Shown here in pieces: positions 46,936 through 55,243 of a stretch of DNA of 64,000 nt. Origin of the DNA: Alcaligenes sp. SORT26 (GTDB lineage Bacteria > Pseudomonadota > Gammaproteobacteria > Burkholderiales > Burkholderiaceae_B); assembly GCF_017377875.1 (NCBI RefSeq), contig NZ_CP070975.1:3410001-3474000 (forward strand), given 5' to 3'. The notes under the pieces were generated by a model. It saw nothing but the letters and a program-made list of their open reading frames with translations, had not been told where the DNA came from and ran no database searches. The first letter of the stretch is position 1, and each line of letters opens with the position of its first letter. The position numbers were made by a program, and so were the translations under genes.

Positions 46936-47958
46936 ATGAAACGAATGACACGACTGGGAATCGCTGTTCTGGCGATGCTGGGCGCATTGAGTGGATGCGG
47001 TAAAAGCGCTTCCAACGACACGGCTAACAATGAGAGCAAAGGCTCGCGAACGCTACAGCTTGCCCATGTATCAGTTGAGCAGGGCGAAGACATGTACCAC
47101 TACTTGGCCACGAATTTTGCCAAACGAGTAGAAGAGCAAACCCAAGGTGCCATCAAGGTGCAAGTACTGGGCGGTGCCCAACTGGGTGGCGAGCGCGATG
47201 TGGCTGAAGGCATGCAGTTAGGCACAGTGGACATGAGTCTGCTGGCCAGTTTTACCTTAGGCTCCTTTGAGAAAAAGGCGATGGTGTTTGACTTGCCTTA
47301 TCTCTTCAAGGATTACCAGACTGCGTTCACAACCCTGGATTCCAGCTTTACGGATCCGATCGAGGCCGACCTGGAAAAGTCTGGCCTGAAAATTCTGGGC
47401 TGGGGCCATGGTGGTTTTCGGAATCTGTACAACTCCAAGCACGCTATCCGCAGTTTGGCGGATTTGAACGGGATGAAAGTGCGTACGCCGGAAAGTCCTA
47501 TTTATGTGGATACCTGGCAGGCATTGGGCGTCAATGTCACTCCTATGGCGTATCCGGAGTTGTTTACCGGCCTGCAGCAAAAGACGATTGATGGTGCAGA
47601 AAATCCGACGGCTCTTTTTCATACCAGTCGCTTTTATGAGGCGGCCCCCTATTTGTCCAGAACAGAGCATGTCTATAACGCAATGCCCATTGTGATTTCC
47701 GGACGGGTCTGGGATACCTTGTCTGCCGATGAAAAAACGATTTTTCAACAGGCTGCCACTGAAGCAGTGCGGGAGCAGCGCCAGTTCCTGGTCCAGAGCG
47801 AAGCGCAAGTCGAGAAAAAACTGCTGGATGCGGGGGTCTCTATAAACACGGACGTGGATAGGGCGCAGTTTCGTAAAGCCGTGGCTCCTATCTATGAGAA
47901 ATACAAGACGGTGATTGATCCCGATCTGGTTGCTCGTGCGATGGCACTTTCTCAGTAA
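46936..47958 (+). CDS. TRAP transporter substrate-binding protein (DctP family)
   Basis: A 340-residue periplasmic binding protein. Family features are LAHVSVEQGEDMYHYLATNFAKRVEEQTQGAIKVQVL and the conserved LNGMKVRTPESPIY, whose Arg binds the substrate carboxylate, then TPMAYPELFTGLQQKTIDGAENP. The signal sequence ends in LSGC, a lipobox, so the protein is probably a lipoprotein; most DctP proteins are freely soluble. ATG 46936 follows AGGGGGA. It delivers substrate to the DctQM membrane pair encoded next. Confidence 0.93.
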   Translation: MKRMTRLGIAVLAMLGALSGCGKSASNDTANNESKGSRTLQLAHVSVEQGEDMYHYLATNFAKRVEEQTQGAIKVQVLGGAQLGGERDVAEGMQLGTVDMSLLASFTLGSFEKKAMVFDLPYLFKDYQTAFTTLDSSFTDPIEADLEKSGLKILGWGHGGFRNLYNSKHAIRSLADLNGMKVRTPESPIYVDTWQALGVNVTPMAYPELFTGLQQKTIDGAENPTALFHTSRFYEAAPYLSRTEHVYNAMPIVISGRVWDTLSADEKTIFQQAATEAVREQRQFLVQSEAQVEKKLLDAGVSINTDVDRAQFRKAVAPIYEKYKTVIDPDLVARAMALSQ

Positions 47959-47977
47959 TCCTCGTCGGATATCTATC

Positions 47978-48490
47978 ATGAAACATTCTTTGCTCGATTG
48001 GGCCGATAGAGTCAGTACCCGCCTGGATACGCTATGCAGAATTTTTGGGGCGGTATTTTTGGGGCTGATTGTGCTGGCTGCATCGGTACAGGTGGCCGGG
48101 CGCTATTTTATGGGTTACTCCCCGCCGTGGATTGAGGAAATTACGCGGCACAGCTTTATCTGGATGATCATGCTGGGCACGGCTGTGCTGGTTAAAAGCA
48201 ATGGTCATGCGGTGATCGACTTGCTGGTCATGCGCCTGAAGGGCAAAGCCCGTCGGGTGCATAACGGCATCGTGCAGATCGCCATTTTGACTTGCGCGCT
48301 GGTCTTGCTGGTGCAGGGATTGCAACTGATTGCCATCGTTTATCAACAGCTTAGCCCTGCGTTGCGCATTTCCATGGCCTATGTGTACGCAGCGCTGCCG
48401 GTGGGAGGCGTGCTTATTGCCGTGCAGTGTTTGAATGCCTTGCTGGATGGGTATCGAGACCAGCCAGCTCCTGCTTTGGAGGGCGTGTAA
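47978..48490 (+). CDS. TRAP transporter small membrane subunit (DctQ family)
   Basis: A 170-residue protein with four transmembrane segments. VAGRYFMGYSPPWIEEITRHSFIWMIMLGTAVLVKSNGH is the DctQ core. ATG 47978 lies 20 bases after the dctP gene; its stop abuts the dctM ATG without a gap. Confidence 0.93.
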   Translation: MKHSLLDWADRVSTRLDTLCRIFGAVFLGLIVLAASVQVAGRYFMGYSPPWIEEITRHSFIWMIMLGTAVLVKSNGHAVIDLLVMRLKGKARRVHNGIVQIAILTCALVLLVQGLQLIAIVYQQLSPALRISMAYVYAALPVGGVLIAVQCLNALLDGYRDQPAPALEGV

Positions 48491-49783
48491 ATGCAAGAAG
48501 CACTCCTGCTCTTTAGCTTGATGTTCACACTGTTTATCGCAGGTATTCCTATCGCTTTTTCATTGCTGCTGTGCAGTGCGTTGTTTTTGCTGTTTACCGG
48601 CATGCGGCCACTGATTGTTGTACCGCAGCGAGTGATGGCAGGGCTGGATTCCTTCCCCTTGCTGGCGGTGCCGCTGTTTATCCTGATGGGAAACCTGATG
48701 GAAAAGGCGGGCTTGTCCAAGCGCCTGATTGATCTGATCGACATGCTGGTTGGGCGCGTCCATGGCGCACTGGGCTACGTGACGGTGATTGCGTGTGCCA
48801 TGTTTGGTGCCTTGACCGGCTCGGCTCCGGCGACGGTGGCGGCCATTGGCGCCATCATGATGCCCGCGATGATCGCGCAGAAATACCCGGCTTCTTTGGC
48901 GACAGGGATTACCGCTTCGTCCGGTGCCTTGGGCAATATCATTCCGCCCAGCATTGCCTTGATCCTGTATGGCGCAACCGTCAACGTTTCTATCCCCAAG
49001 CTGTTTGTGGCCAATATCCTGCCCGGTTTGTTGATGGCTCTGGCCTTCATGCTGACTCATGCGCTCTTGACCATAAAGCTGAAGGTGCCGAAAACCCCCG
49101 CGCGTTCTTATACCGCGCAAGAAATGGTGATGGTTACCTTGAAGGCGATTCCATCCTTATTGATGCCCGTAGTGATCCTGGGCGGAATTTATGGTGGTGT
49201 GTTCACACCTACGGAAGCCGCTGCTGTGGGTGTGGTGTTCAGTTTGGTGCTGGGTGTGTGTTATCGGCAATTCACCGTCAGCACCTTGTGGCAAGCCATG
49301 AAAAGCTCGGTAGAAACCTCTTCCATGGTGGGTATTATCCTGGGCGCAGCCGGTATCTTCGGCTGGATCTTGGCCTCGGCGCGTATCCCCATGTTGATGG
49401 TGACTGAACTGACGCCTCTGCTGGATACGCAGTTTTTGTACCTGGCTTTGTTGGTGGTGTTTTTGCTGCTGGTCGGTTGCGTGATGGATGCGGCGGCCAG
49501 CATCGTGATCCTGGCCCCGATTCTGGTTCCCATCGGAATTGCATTGGGTGTGGATCCTATCCATTTGGGCGTGGTGTTCTGCGTCAATCTGGTTGTGGGC
49601 TTCTTCACGCCTCCCTTTGGTCTGAATCTGTTTACCACTGTCTCCGTCTCTGGCCAGCCTTACGAGGTCGTGATGCGAGGTGTCATGCCCTTTGTGATAG
49701 CCGCCATCATTGTCCTGTTTATCTTGGCTTATGTGCCTGATATTTCTCTGGTGCTGGTTCGTCTGATGGAGGCCGCAGCATGA
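48491..49783 (+). CDS. TRAP transporter large membrane subunit (DctM family)
   Basis: A 430-residue ion-coupled permease with about 12 transmembrane segments. LPKRLIDLIDMLVGRVHGALGYVTV-like sequence (SKRLIDLIDMLVGRVHGAL), MFGALTGSAPATVAAIGAIMMPAM, ASSGALGNIIPPSIALILYG and VNLVVGFFTPPFGLNLF are family motifs. It is sodium- or proton-driven in known members. The stop overlaps the amidase start (ATGA), so all four genes are coupled. Confidence 0.95.
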   Translation: MQEALLLFSLMFTLFIAGIPIAFSLLLCSALFLLFTGMRPLIVVPQRVMAGLDSFPLLAVPLFILMGNLMEKAGLSKRLIDLIDMLVGRVHGALGYVTVIACAMFGALTGSAPATVAAIGAIMMPAMIAQKYPASLATGITASSGALGNIIPPSIALILYGATVNVSIPKLFVANILPGLLMALAFMLTHALLTIKLKVPKTPARSYTAQEMVMVTLKAIPSLLMPVVILGGIYGGVFTPTEAAAVGVVFSLVLGVCYRQFTVSTLWQAMKSSVETSSMVGIILGAAGIFGWILASARIPMLMVTELTPLLDTQFLYLALLVVFLLLVGCVMDAAASIVILAPILVPIGIALGVDPIHLGVVFCVNLVVGFFTPPFGLNLFTTVSVSGQPYEVVMRGVMPFVIAAIIVLFILAYVPDISLVLVRLMEAAA

Positions 49784-51228
49784 TGTTGAACTGCCAATCT
49801 GATGGACAAATGAGCAAGCCAGACAGCGGGGTGGATATGACGTCTCCAATGTCTATTGATCTGATCTACGCCAGTGCTGATGAGTTGCGCCGCTTGTATC
49901 AAAGCAAGGTGGTGTCTCCCGTGGATGTGGCGCGGGCAACGCTGGATGCGGTAGATCGCTGGAACCCCATTGTTAATGCCTACTGTTATCTGAACCGTGT
50001 TTTGACCTTGCAAGAAGCAGCCGAATCAGAAGCGCGCTGGATAGCAGGTGCTGAACGTGGCCCTTTGGACGGCATTCCCTATGGAGTTAAAGACTTGCTT
50101 CTGGTGCGTGGCTTGCCGACTGGCTATGGTTCAAGTGCAGCACGGATCACGGATGCCGCCCAGGACGATGCTCCTGCCGTTGCACGGATGCGTGAGGCCG
50201 GGGCTGTGCTGGTGGGTAAAACGACGACCTCGGAGTTTGGATGGAAGGGAACCGCCGACAGCCCCTTAACAGGAGTCACACGCAATATCTGGGACTTCAG
50301 TTTGACTAGCGGGGGCAGCAGCGGCGGTGCGGCTACGGCACTGGCTGCAGGCATGGGGACGCTGCAAATTGGCACAGACGGCGGTGGATCCACCCGGATT
50401 CCCGCCAGCTTTTGCGGCGTCACAGGTATGAAAGCCACCTTCGGCGGCGTACCTGCCTGGCCTGCCGGCCCGATGCTGACCTTATCCAATGTAGGTCCCA
50501 TGGCCCGATCCGTGGCAGACCTGAAAGGCTTGCTGAGCGTCATGATGCAAGCAGACCCACGCGACTGGAACTCGGTGCCTTTGCCGCGTCAGGTGCGGGC
50601 TCCCGTTCATACATTGCAGGGCCTGCGTATCGGTCTGCATCTGGATGAGCAGTGCAGCCCCGAGGTCCGAGGAATCATCCAGGCAGCGGCTGATAAGCTA
50701 CAAGAGCAGGGGGCGCATATCGTGCCTACCGAGCTCCCCCTGGCCGGTGCAAAAGAGCTGATTACAGCGCATTGGGAAGCAGGCACGGCCTGGCTAGTGA
50801 ATCAGGTATCTGTCCAACAGCGCCCCTTGGTGGATGAGGGCCTGCGCCGGGTTGCCAGCAAGGGTCAGCACAACAGCTTGTCGGACTATTACCAAGCCTT
50901 GATCGGCCGACAAAAGCTGGGGGAGGCCATGCTCCGGCATTTTGCGCAGTTTGATCTGATCCTGACGCCTACCGTTCCGATACTGCCTTTTGAGGCGGGT
51001 CGGGAAGCTCCGGCTGATGCCGCTTCGCAGAATTGGCTGGATTGGAATCCTTACACCTATCCCTTTAATTTGACGCGGCAGCCTGCGATTTCCCTGCCTG
51101 CCGGAATCAGCGAGTCTGGCTTGCCAGTCGGGCTGCAACTGGTTGCGGGCTTGTATCAGGATGAGTGGTTGGTGGATGTGGCCCAACTGGTAGAGGATTG
51201 CTTGCACGTGAGCAGGCCGCGGTTTTAA
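49780..51228 (+). CDS. Amidase-signature hydrolase
   Basis: A 482-residue enzyme of the amidase-signature family. The Ser-cisSer-Lys catalytic set is visible: Lys in IPYGVKDLLLVRG and the serines in LTSGGSSGGAATALAAG, followed by TDGGGSTRIPASFCGVTGMK. Coupled to the TRAP genes, it probably hydrolyses the imported compound or an amide derived from it inside the cell. GatA-like function is unlikely because no gatC/gatB is present. A terminator follows at 51274. Confidence 0.93.
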   Translation: MMLNCQSDGQMSKPDSGVDMTSPMSIDLIYASADELRRLYQSKVVSPVDVARATLDAVDRWNPIVNAYCYLNRVLTLQEAAESEARWIAGAERGPLDGIPYGVKDLLLVRGLPTGYGSSAARITDAAQDDAPAVARMREAGAVLVGKTTTSEFGWKGTADSPLTGVTRNIWDFSLTSGGSSGGAATALAAGMGTLQIGTDGGGSTRIPASFCGVTGMKATFGGVPAWPAGPMLTLSNVGPMARSVADLKGLLSVMMQADPRDWNSVPLPRQVRAPVHTLQGLRIGLHLDEQCSPEVRGIIQAAADKLQEQGAHIVPTELPLAGAKELITAHWEAGTAWLVNQVSVQQRPLVDEGLRRVASKGQHNSLSDYYQALIGRQKLGEAMLRHFAQFDLILTPTVPILPFEAGREAPADAASQNWLDWNPYTYPFNLTRQPAISLPAGISESGLPVGLQLVAGLYQDEWLVDVAQLVEDCLHVSRPRF

Positions 51229-51273
51229 CAATCGGGTAATTGGCGTGGGGGATAGCCAATTACCTTGATTGTG

Positions 51274-51310
51274 CAGTGCCACCTCTCCTTGCGGGTGGCA
51301 CTGTTTTTTT
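51274..51310. terminator. Terminator between the amidase and gntR-type genes
   Basis: The stem cagtgccacc / gggtggcactg with a nine-base loop runs into a T8 tract on the plus strand; it lies 3 bases from the end of the convergent regulator. Confidence 0.9.
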
Positions 51311-51313
51311 GTT

Positions 51314-51967
51314 TTAACGCTCCGGTAACCAGTCCAGTACCAGATTCATGGTCTTGGCAACGTGTTCTGTCATGGCCTCGCGGGCGGCTGTGCCATTGCG
51401 ATCAGCTAGTGCGGAAATGATGGCCTCGTGCTCCAGGATATTCTCTTCCATCAAACGCGGCGGCATTTTCGAGGCAAAGCTCAAAGCGCTGGAGACGCTA
51501 TCGTTCTGAAGTTCCTGAATCAGCTCGTGCAGGCGCTCATTGTGGCTGCTTACTGTAATCAGGTCATGGAAAGAGCGATTGTGCTGCAACCATTCTGACC
51601 CTTCTTCACCGCGCACACGTGATCGTAGCGTGCGGGCATAGTCGGTCTGATGCTGCATCAACACTTCCAGGTCCGTATCTTTGATCCAGTCCACCGCTAA
51701 TTGCGCTGCAAGTCCCTCTAACTCGGCCCGAATCTGGAAAGCCTCACGGATTGATTTGGCAGAGGGGATCGTAACAATCGTGCGCCCGGTTTTGGTGAGT
51801 GAGGTTACACGGCGCGCCTCTAAAAAGCGCAAGGCCTCCCGAACAGGTGTGCGGCTAGTCTGAAATTCTTCTGCTAATTCGTATTGACTCAGCGAGTCGC
51901 CAGGCCGGTAGTGGCCGGATTGAATACGTCTAAGAATTTCATCTGCGATTTCGGTTGAGGATCTCAT
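51314..51967 (-). CDS. GntR-family (FadR/FCD) transcriptional regulator
   Basis: A 217-residue regulator. The N-terminal winged helix is clear (IADEILRRIQSGHYRPGDSLSQYELAEEFQTSRTPVREALRFLEARR) and the C-terminal FCD domain carries FQIRAELEGLAAQLA, HNRSFHDLI and the metal-ligand His in LEHEAIISALADRN. ATG 51967 is chosen because the conserved sequence starts there; an upstream in-frame ATG at 52015 adds non-family residues, and neither has a strong ribosome site. It faces the TRAP/amidase operon and shares a composite operator-like motif with it, so it is the likely regulator. Confidence 0.9.
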   Translation of the reverse strand: MRSSTEIADEILRRIQSGHYRPGDSLSQYELAEEFQTSRTPVREALRFLEARRVTSLTKTGRTIVTIPSAKSIREAFQIRAELEGLAAQLAVDWIKDTDLEVLMQHQTDYARTLRSRVRGEEGSEWLQHNRSFHDLITVSSHNERLHELIQELQNDSVSSALSFASKMPPRLMEENILEHEAIISALADRNGTAAREAMTEHVAKTMNLVLDWLPER

Positions 51968-52128
51968 GGAGTATGTCTGATAAGCCGGACGCCAGCAGGA
52001 GCTTGAACAGTGCATGATTGCATGCAGAGCACCGGATGACGTGGGCTGGTTTTATGATGCCCGAGCAGTAGATAAAGGACTTGTCTCAGTCAGGGCGAAT
52101 TTGTTTTTCTTGACTGAAGATTATATAC

Positions 52129-52159
52129 AGAATCCATTTTTAATAAATGAGGATCCCAT
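52129..52159. promoter_or_regulatory. Composite motif upstream of the gntR-type gene (copy B)
   Basis: AGAATCCATTT-N12-GATCCCAT, with the same spacing as 46235-46265. It lies in the divergent region between the GntR gene and nadE. Confidence 0.6.
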
Positions 52160-52224
52160 ATCACACAGTTCCTCCAGTCCTTTACAATCGAACTATTGTT
52201 CACTTTGTGTAGAGAGCCTGCGCC

Positions 52225-53052
52225 ATGACTGATGATCAACGCGCTTTGCAATCCAGTATCCGTGCGGAATTGGGGATCACGGATCATTTCGATGTTCAGC
52301 AAGAAATCGAACGCCGCGTCCGCTTTCTAAGTGACTATCTGCTGCGCACCGGCTGCCGTAGCCTGGTCCTGGGGATCAGCGGGGGCGTGGACTCCCTGGC
52401 TGCAGGGTGTCTGTCTCAGCGCGCTGTAGAGCAGGCACGCGAGCAAGGTCATCAAGCGCAATTCATCGCTGTGCGTTTGCCCTACGGTGAGCAGGCTGAC
52501 GAGAAAGATGCCCAAGGTGGCCTGAAGGTCATCAATCCCGACCAGACCTTGGTCGTGAACGTGAAGCCCGCATCAGATGCAATGCTGGAGCAACTGCTGG
52601 CCTCCGGCCTGAAATTCCGCGATGCCGCACAACAGGATTTTCTGATGGGCAATATCAAAGCCCGTCAGCGCATGGTGGCGCAGTACGCGATTGCTGGTGC
52701 GAACGGTGGTTTGGTGGTCGGTACAGACCATGCGGCCGAAGCCTTGATGGGTTTCTTCACTAAGTTCGGTGACGGCGCTGCTGACATTACCCCCTTGGCT
52801 GGCCTGAACAAACGACGTGTGCGCGCCTTGGCGACTGCGATGGGCGCATCTGAAGCTCTGGTCTTCAAAGTCCCTACCGCTGATCTGGAAAGCCTGAGCC
52901 CTCTGAAACCAGATGAAGATGCCTTTGGTGTCAGTTACGACCAGATTGATGATTTTCTGGAAGGCAAAGCCATTGATGATGAGGCCACGCAGATCATCAT
53001 CAAGACTTTCCGGGCTTCGGCGCATAAGCGTGCATTGCCGGTGGCACCCTGA
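52225..53052 (+). CDS. nadE: Ammonia-dependent NAD synthetase
   Basis: A 275-residue enzyme that amidates nicotinate adenine dinucleotide using ammonia. The ATP pyrophosphatase loop LGISGGVDSLAAG is near residue 49, then VVGTDHAAEALMGFFTKFGDGAADI and the C-terminal PTADLESLSPLKPDEDAFG. The length fits the short form without a glutaminase domain. It diverges from the GntR gene; a weak ribosome site precedes the ATG. Confidence 0.96.
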   Translation: MTDDQRALQSSIRAELGITDHFDVQQEIERRVRFLSDYLLRTGCRSLVLGISGGVDSLAAGCLSQRAVEQAREQGHQAQFIAVRLPYGEQADEKDAQGGLKVINPDQTLVVNVKPASDAMLEQLLASGLKFRDAAQQDFLMGNIKARQRMVAQYAIAGANGGLVVGTDHAAEALMGFFTKFGDGAADITPLAGLNKRRVRALATAMGASEALVFKVPTADLESLSPLKPDEDAFGVSYDQIDDFLEGKAIDDEATQIIIKTFRASAHKRALPVAP

Positions 53053-53128
53053 GCATGATTGCTCTTGGGGGCCATAAAGAGGGCCAGAGCCGTCACGGCC
53101 TTTTCTAAAAAAGCCCCTAAATATAGAG

Positions 53129-53165
53129 AAACGCCCTGAGGCATCCAGCCTAAGGGCGTTTTTTA
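53129..53165 (+). terminator. Terminator after nadE
   Basis: The 14-bp stem aaacgccctgaggc / gcctaagggcgttt (one mismatch) with a five-base loop is followed by T6. Confidence 0.9.
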
Positions 53166-53650
53166 TTGCCTACAGATACAGCAGCCGGGAATCCTGCAAG
53201 AGCAGACTGAAAGCACCAGCACCAGCACCAGCACCAGCACCAGCACCAGCACCAGCACCTAATGCCTGTTACCAATCCCAAGTGACTGAGGCTCACAAGA
53301 CCTGAATATCTGTTGCGGATTTCAAGCTTTAGTGTGCGGCGTTTAAGCCGCTTCACAGCAGCAGGAGTAGACTTGGCAGGGCGCGGTGTGAGGTGCAGTT
53401 CATTGAGCGTTAGATCCGAGTCAGTCCCATCGAGCCGACCCAGTCCTGATGCTACCACCCAGCCCGCCATGATGAGTCTTGACCCTATGCAGATCGCAGG
53501 TGCCGCTCAGAGCCTGCTTCCACCTTGAAAAGTGTTATCAGCTTGTTGTAAGAAACGGGTATTCCTTGGGCTGTGATCATGCTATCGTCAAAAAAACTTT
53601 CGGGCACCGACCCATGCCCAGACCAATAGACAAGAGGGTCTCCACCGTTT
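53166..53650. other. Gene-free stretch between nadE and the AI-2E transporter gene
   Basis: About 485 bases. It contains the hexanucleotide array at 53213-53259 and no convincing gene; a minus-strand frame through the array encodes a Cys-Trp repeat and lacks a ribosome site. The segment before 53651 presumably holds the next promoter. Confidence 0.5.
53213..53259. repeat. Hexanucleotide tandem repeat (GCACCA)7.8
   Basis: Seven perfect copies of GCACCA plus five bases of an eighth, 47 bases in all, about 50 bases after the nadE terminator. Period and size match the (CGCTGT)8 array at 15919, but the unit differs. Confidence 0.97.
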
Positions 53651-54715
53651 ATGCAACCCGTCTTACCCGCATTTCTCATCGCTCGCTGGCTATTGCTGCT
53701 ATTGCTGGCCGCAGGCGTCTACTTTTTGAAGGGATTTCTGGTCCCTGTTCTGGCCGCGCTGATCATAGGTCTGGCCGGTTGGCCCTTATATAAACGGCTA
53801 GTCGTACGCTGCAATGGCCGCACTGCACTGGCGGCCACATTGGCCCTGCTGGTTGTCACAGTTGTTCTGGTTGTGCCTTTGTCCCTGGCCTTGTCCTTTG
53901 CGATCCAGGAAGCCAGCAGCTTCATCACCTGGGCGCTGGCCGCCAACCGCTACGGCACACCGACCCCTGAATGGATCAAAGCCATGCCCCTGATGGGTGA
54001 GCGCTTGACCGAGTATTGGCAGGTCTACTTGGGCGAACCCCACGCGCTGGGCGAACTGGTCGAGATGGTCAGCGGCCAGCATCTGGGCAATATCTATCGC
54101 ATGGTCCTCTCCGCTACTGGCAACGTATTCCACCTGTTGCTGACCGTGCTGTTCATGCTTATCACGTTGTTTTTCATCTTCAAAGACGGCGACAGACTGC
54201 TGGTGCAATTGGATATTGTTGGCGAGCGAATTTTGCCAGGCCGCTGGCAGCGTTTCTCCCGCGTAGTGCCTGCTACCGTCAACTCCACAGTCACCGGCAT
54301 GGGCTTGATTGCCTTGGGTGAGGGTGTGGTCTTGGGGATTGCCTATTGGATTGCAGGGGTGCCTTCACCCGTGCTGCTGGGTGTGATTACTGGCTTCATG
54401 GCGCTGATCCCAGGTGGTGCGCCTTTGTCCTTTACCTTGGTGTCGCTCTACTTGGTGGGCTCCGGCCATCTGGTTGCCGGTGTCAGCCTGTTCCTGTGGG
54501 GCGCTATTGAACTATTCATCGTCGATAAAACACTTCGACCACGTTTGGTTGGTGGCCCGGTGAAACTGCCATTCCTGCCGACCTTTTTTGGCCTGGTTGG
54601 CGGTGTGCAAACAATGGGTATCGTGGGCTTGTTCATCGGCCCGGTCTTGATGGCTTTATTGGTTGCGATCTGGAGAGAGTGGATTCGTAACGGGCAGGCT
54701 GTGGCAGGGGACTAA
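53651..54715 (+). CDS. AI-2E family membrane transporter (YdiK-like)
   Basis: A 354-residue inner-membrane protein of the AI-2E/UPF0118 family. It has about seven to eight transmembrane segments with the family pattern FLVPVLAALIIGLAGWPLYKRL at the N-terminus, LFFIFKDGDRLLVQL in the middle, and VDKTLRPRLVGG and LPTFFGLVGGVQTMGIVGLFIGPVLMALL at the end. The family name reflects TqsA, but members include Na+/H+ antiporters; the substrate here is unknown. It has its own terminator. Confidence 0.92.
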   Translation: MQPVLPAFLIARWLLLLLLAAGVYFLKGFLVPVLAALIIGLAGWPLYKRLVVRCNGRTALAATLALLVVTVVLVVPLSLALSFAIQEASSFITWALAANRYGTPTPEWIKAMPLMGERLTEYWQVYLGEPHALGELVEMVSGQHLGNIYRMVLSATGNVFHLLLTVLFMLITLFFIFKDGDRLLVQLDIVGERILPGRWQRFSRVVPATVNSTVTGMGLIALGEGVVLGIAYWIAGVPSPVLLGVITGFMALIPGGAPLSFTLVSLYLVGSGHLVAGVSLFLWGAIELFIVDKTLRPRLVGGPVKLPFLPTFFGLVGGVQTMGIVGLFIGPVLMALLVAIWREWIRNGQAVAGD

Positions 54716-54742
54716 ACCCCAGACGCAGAGCAGAGAATTGAG

Positions 54743-54773
54743 CAGGCCAGGGTAGTGTTCCTGGCCTGTTTTT
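54743..54773 (+). terminator. Terminator after the AI-2E transporter gene
   Basis: The nine-base stem caggccagg / cctggcctg with an eight-base loop is followed by T5. Confidence 0.9.
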
Positions 54774-54947
54774 ATTTGTAGTCCTGGCTTGAGTATAGTT
54801 AAGAGTGGGGCAGGTTTCTGCCAGCCGAGAACCGCCCGTTCTTGCTTAAGCATTTGTGACAAAGCAGGCGAAAAACGGGCGTTTAGATAGGTTTTAGGCA
54901 GGAATGTTTTTAGACTCAGGCTAAATTAAAAAAAATTGCTGTAGCGC

Positions 54948-54978
54948 TTGCCAAAACCCCCAGTAATCTGCGTATAAT
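54948..54978 (+). promoter_or_regulatory. Promoter of tRNA-Leu
   Basis: TTGCCA (54948-54953) and a perfect TATAAT (54973-54978) with a 19-base spacer lie 46 bases before the tRNA. Confidence 0.55.
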
Positions 54979-55023
54979 AACAATCTTTCCTTCCAAGCCT
55001 GGATTCCCAGGTTGCCATACCTA

Positions 55024-55108
55024 GCCCGGGTGGTGAAATTGGTAGACGCAGGGGACTCAAAATCCCCCGCCGCAAGGCGTGCCGGTTCGATTCCGGCCCC
55101 GGGCACCA
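55024..55108 (+). tRNA. tRNA-Leu (anticodon CAA)
   Basis: An 85-base tRNA with acceptor stem gcccggg / cccgggc and discriminator A followed by encoded CCA (55106-55108). The anticodon stem-loop is gggga-ctCAAaa-tcccc, anticodon CAA. A variable arm (gcc-gcaa-ggc) marks it as class II, and the T arm gccggttcgattccggc is complete. The T arm and 3' end are the probable attachment site (attB/attL) of the element whose integrase begins 136 bases downstream. Confidence 0.96.
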
Positions 55109-55243
55109 CTCAAAAATCCCTAGTGTTCACAAGCACTTAGCGCGATTCAAGTCTTAGCCCCAGTACTGGGGGATTTTCTTAAAAGTTCGCTTAGGTACAG
55201 TTTCGGTACACTGACGCAGCGCAATGCGTTCGACGGAGCATGT

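Noticed and set aside
53150-53470. A minus-strand frame encoding a Cys-Trp repeat protein
   Set aside because: The repeat is only the hexanucleotide array read in one frame; there is no ribosome site and the frame runs into the nadE terminator.
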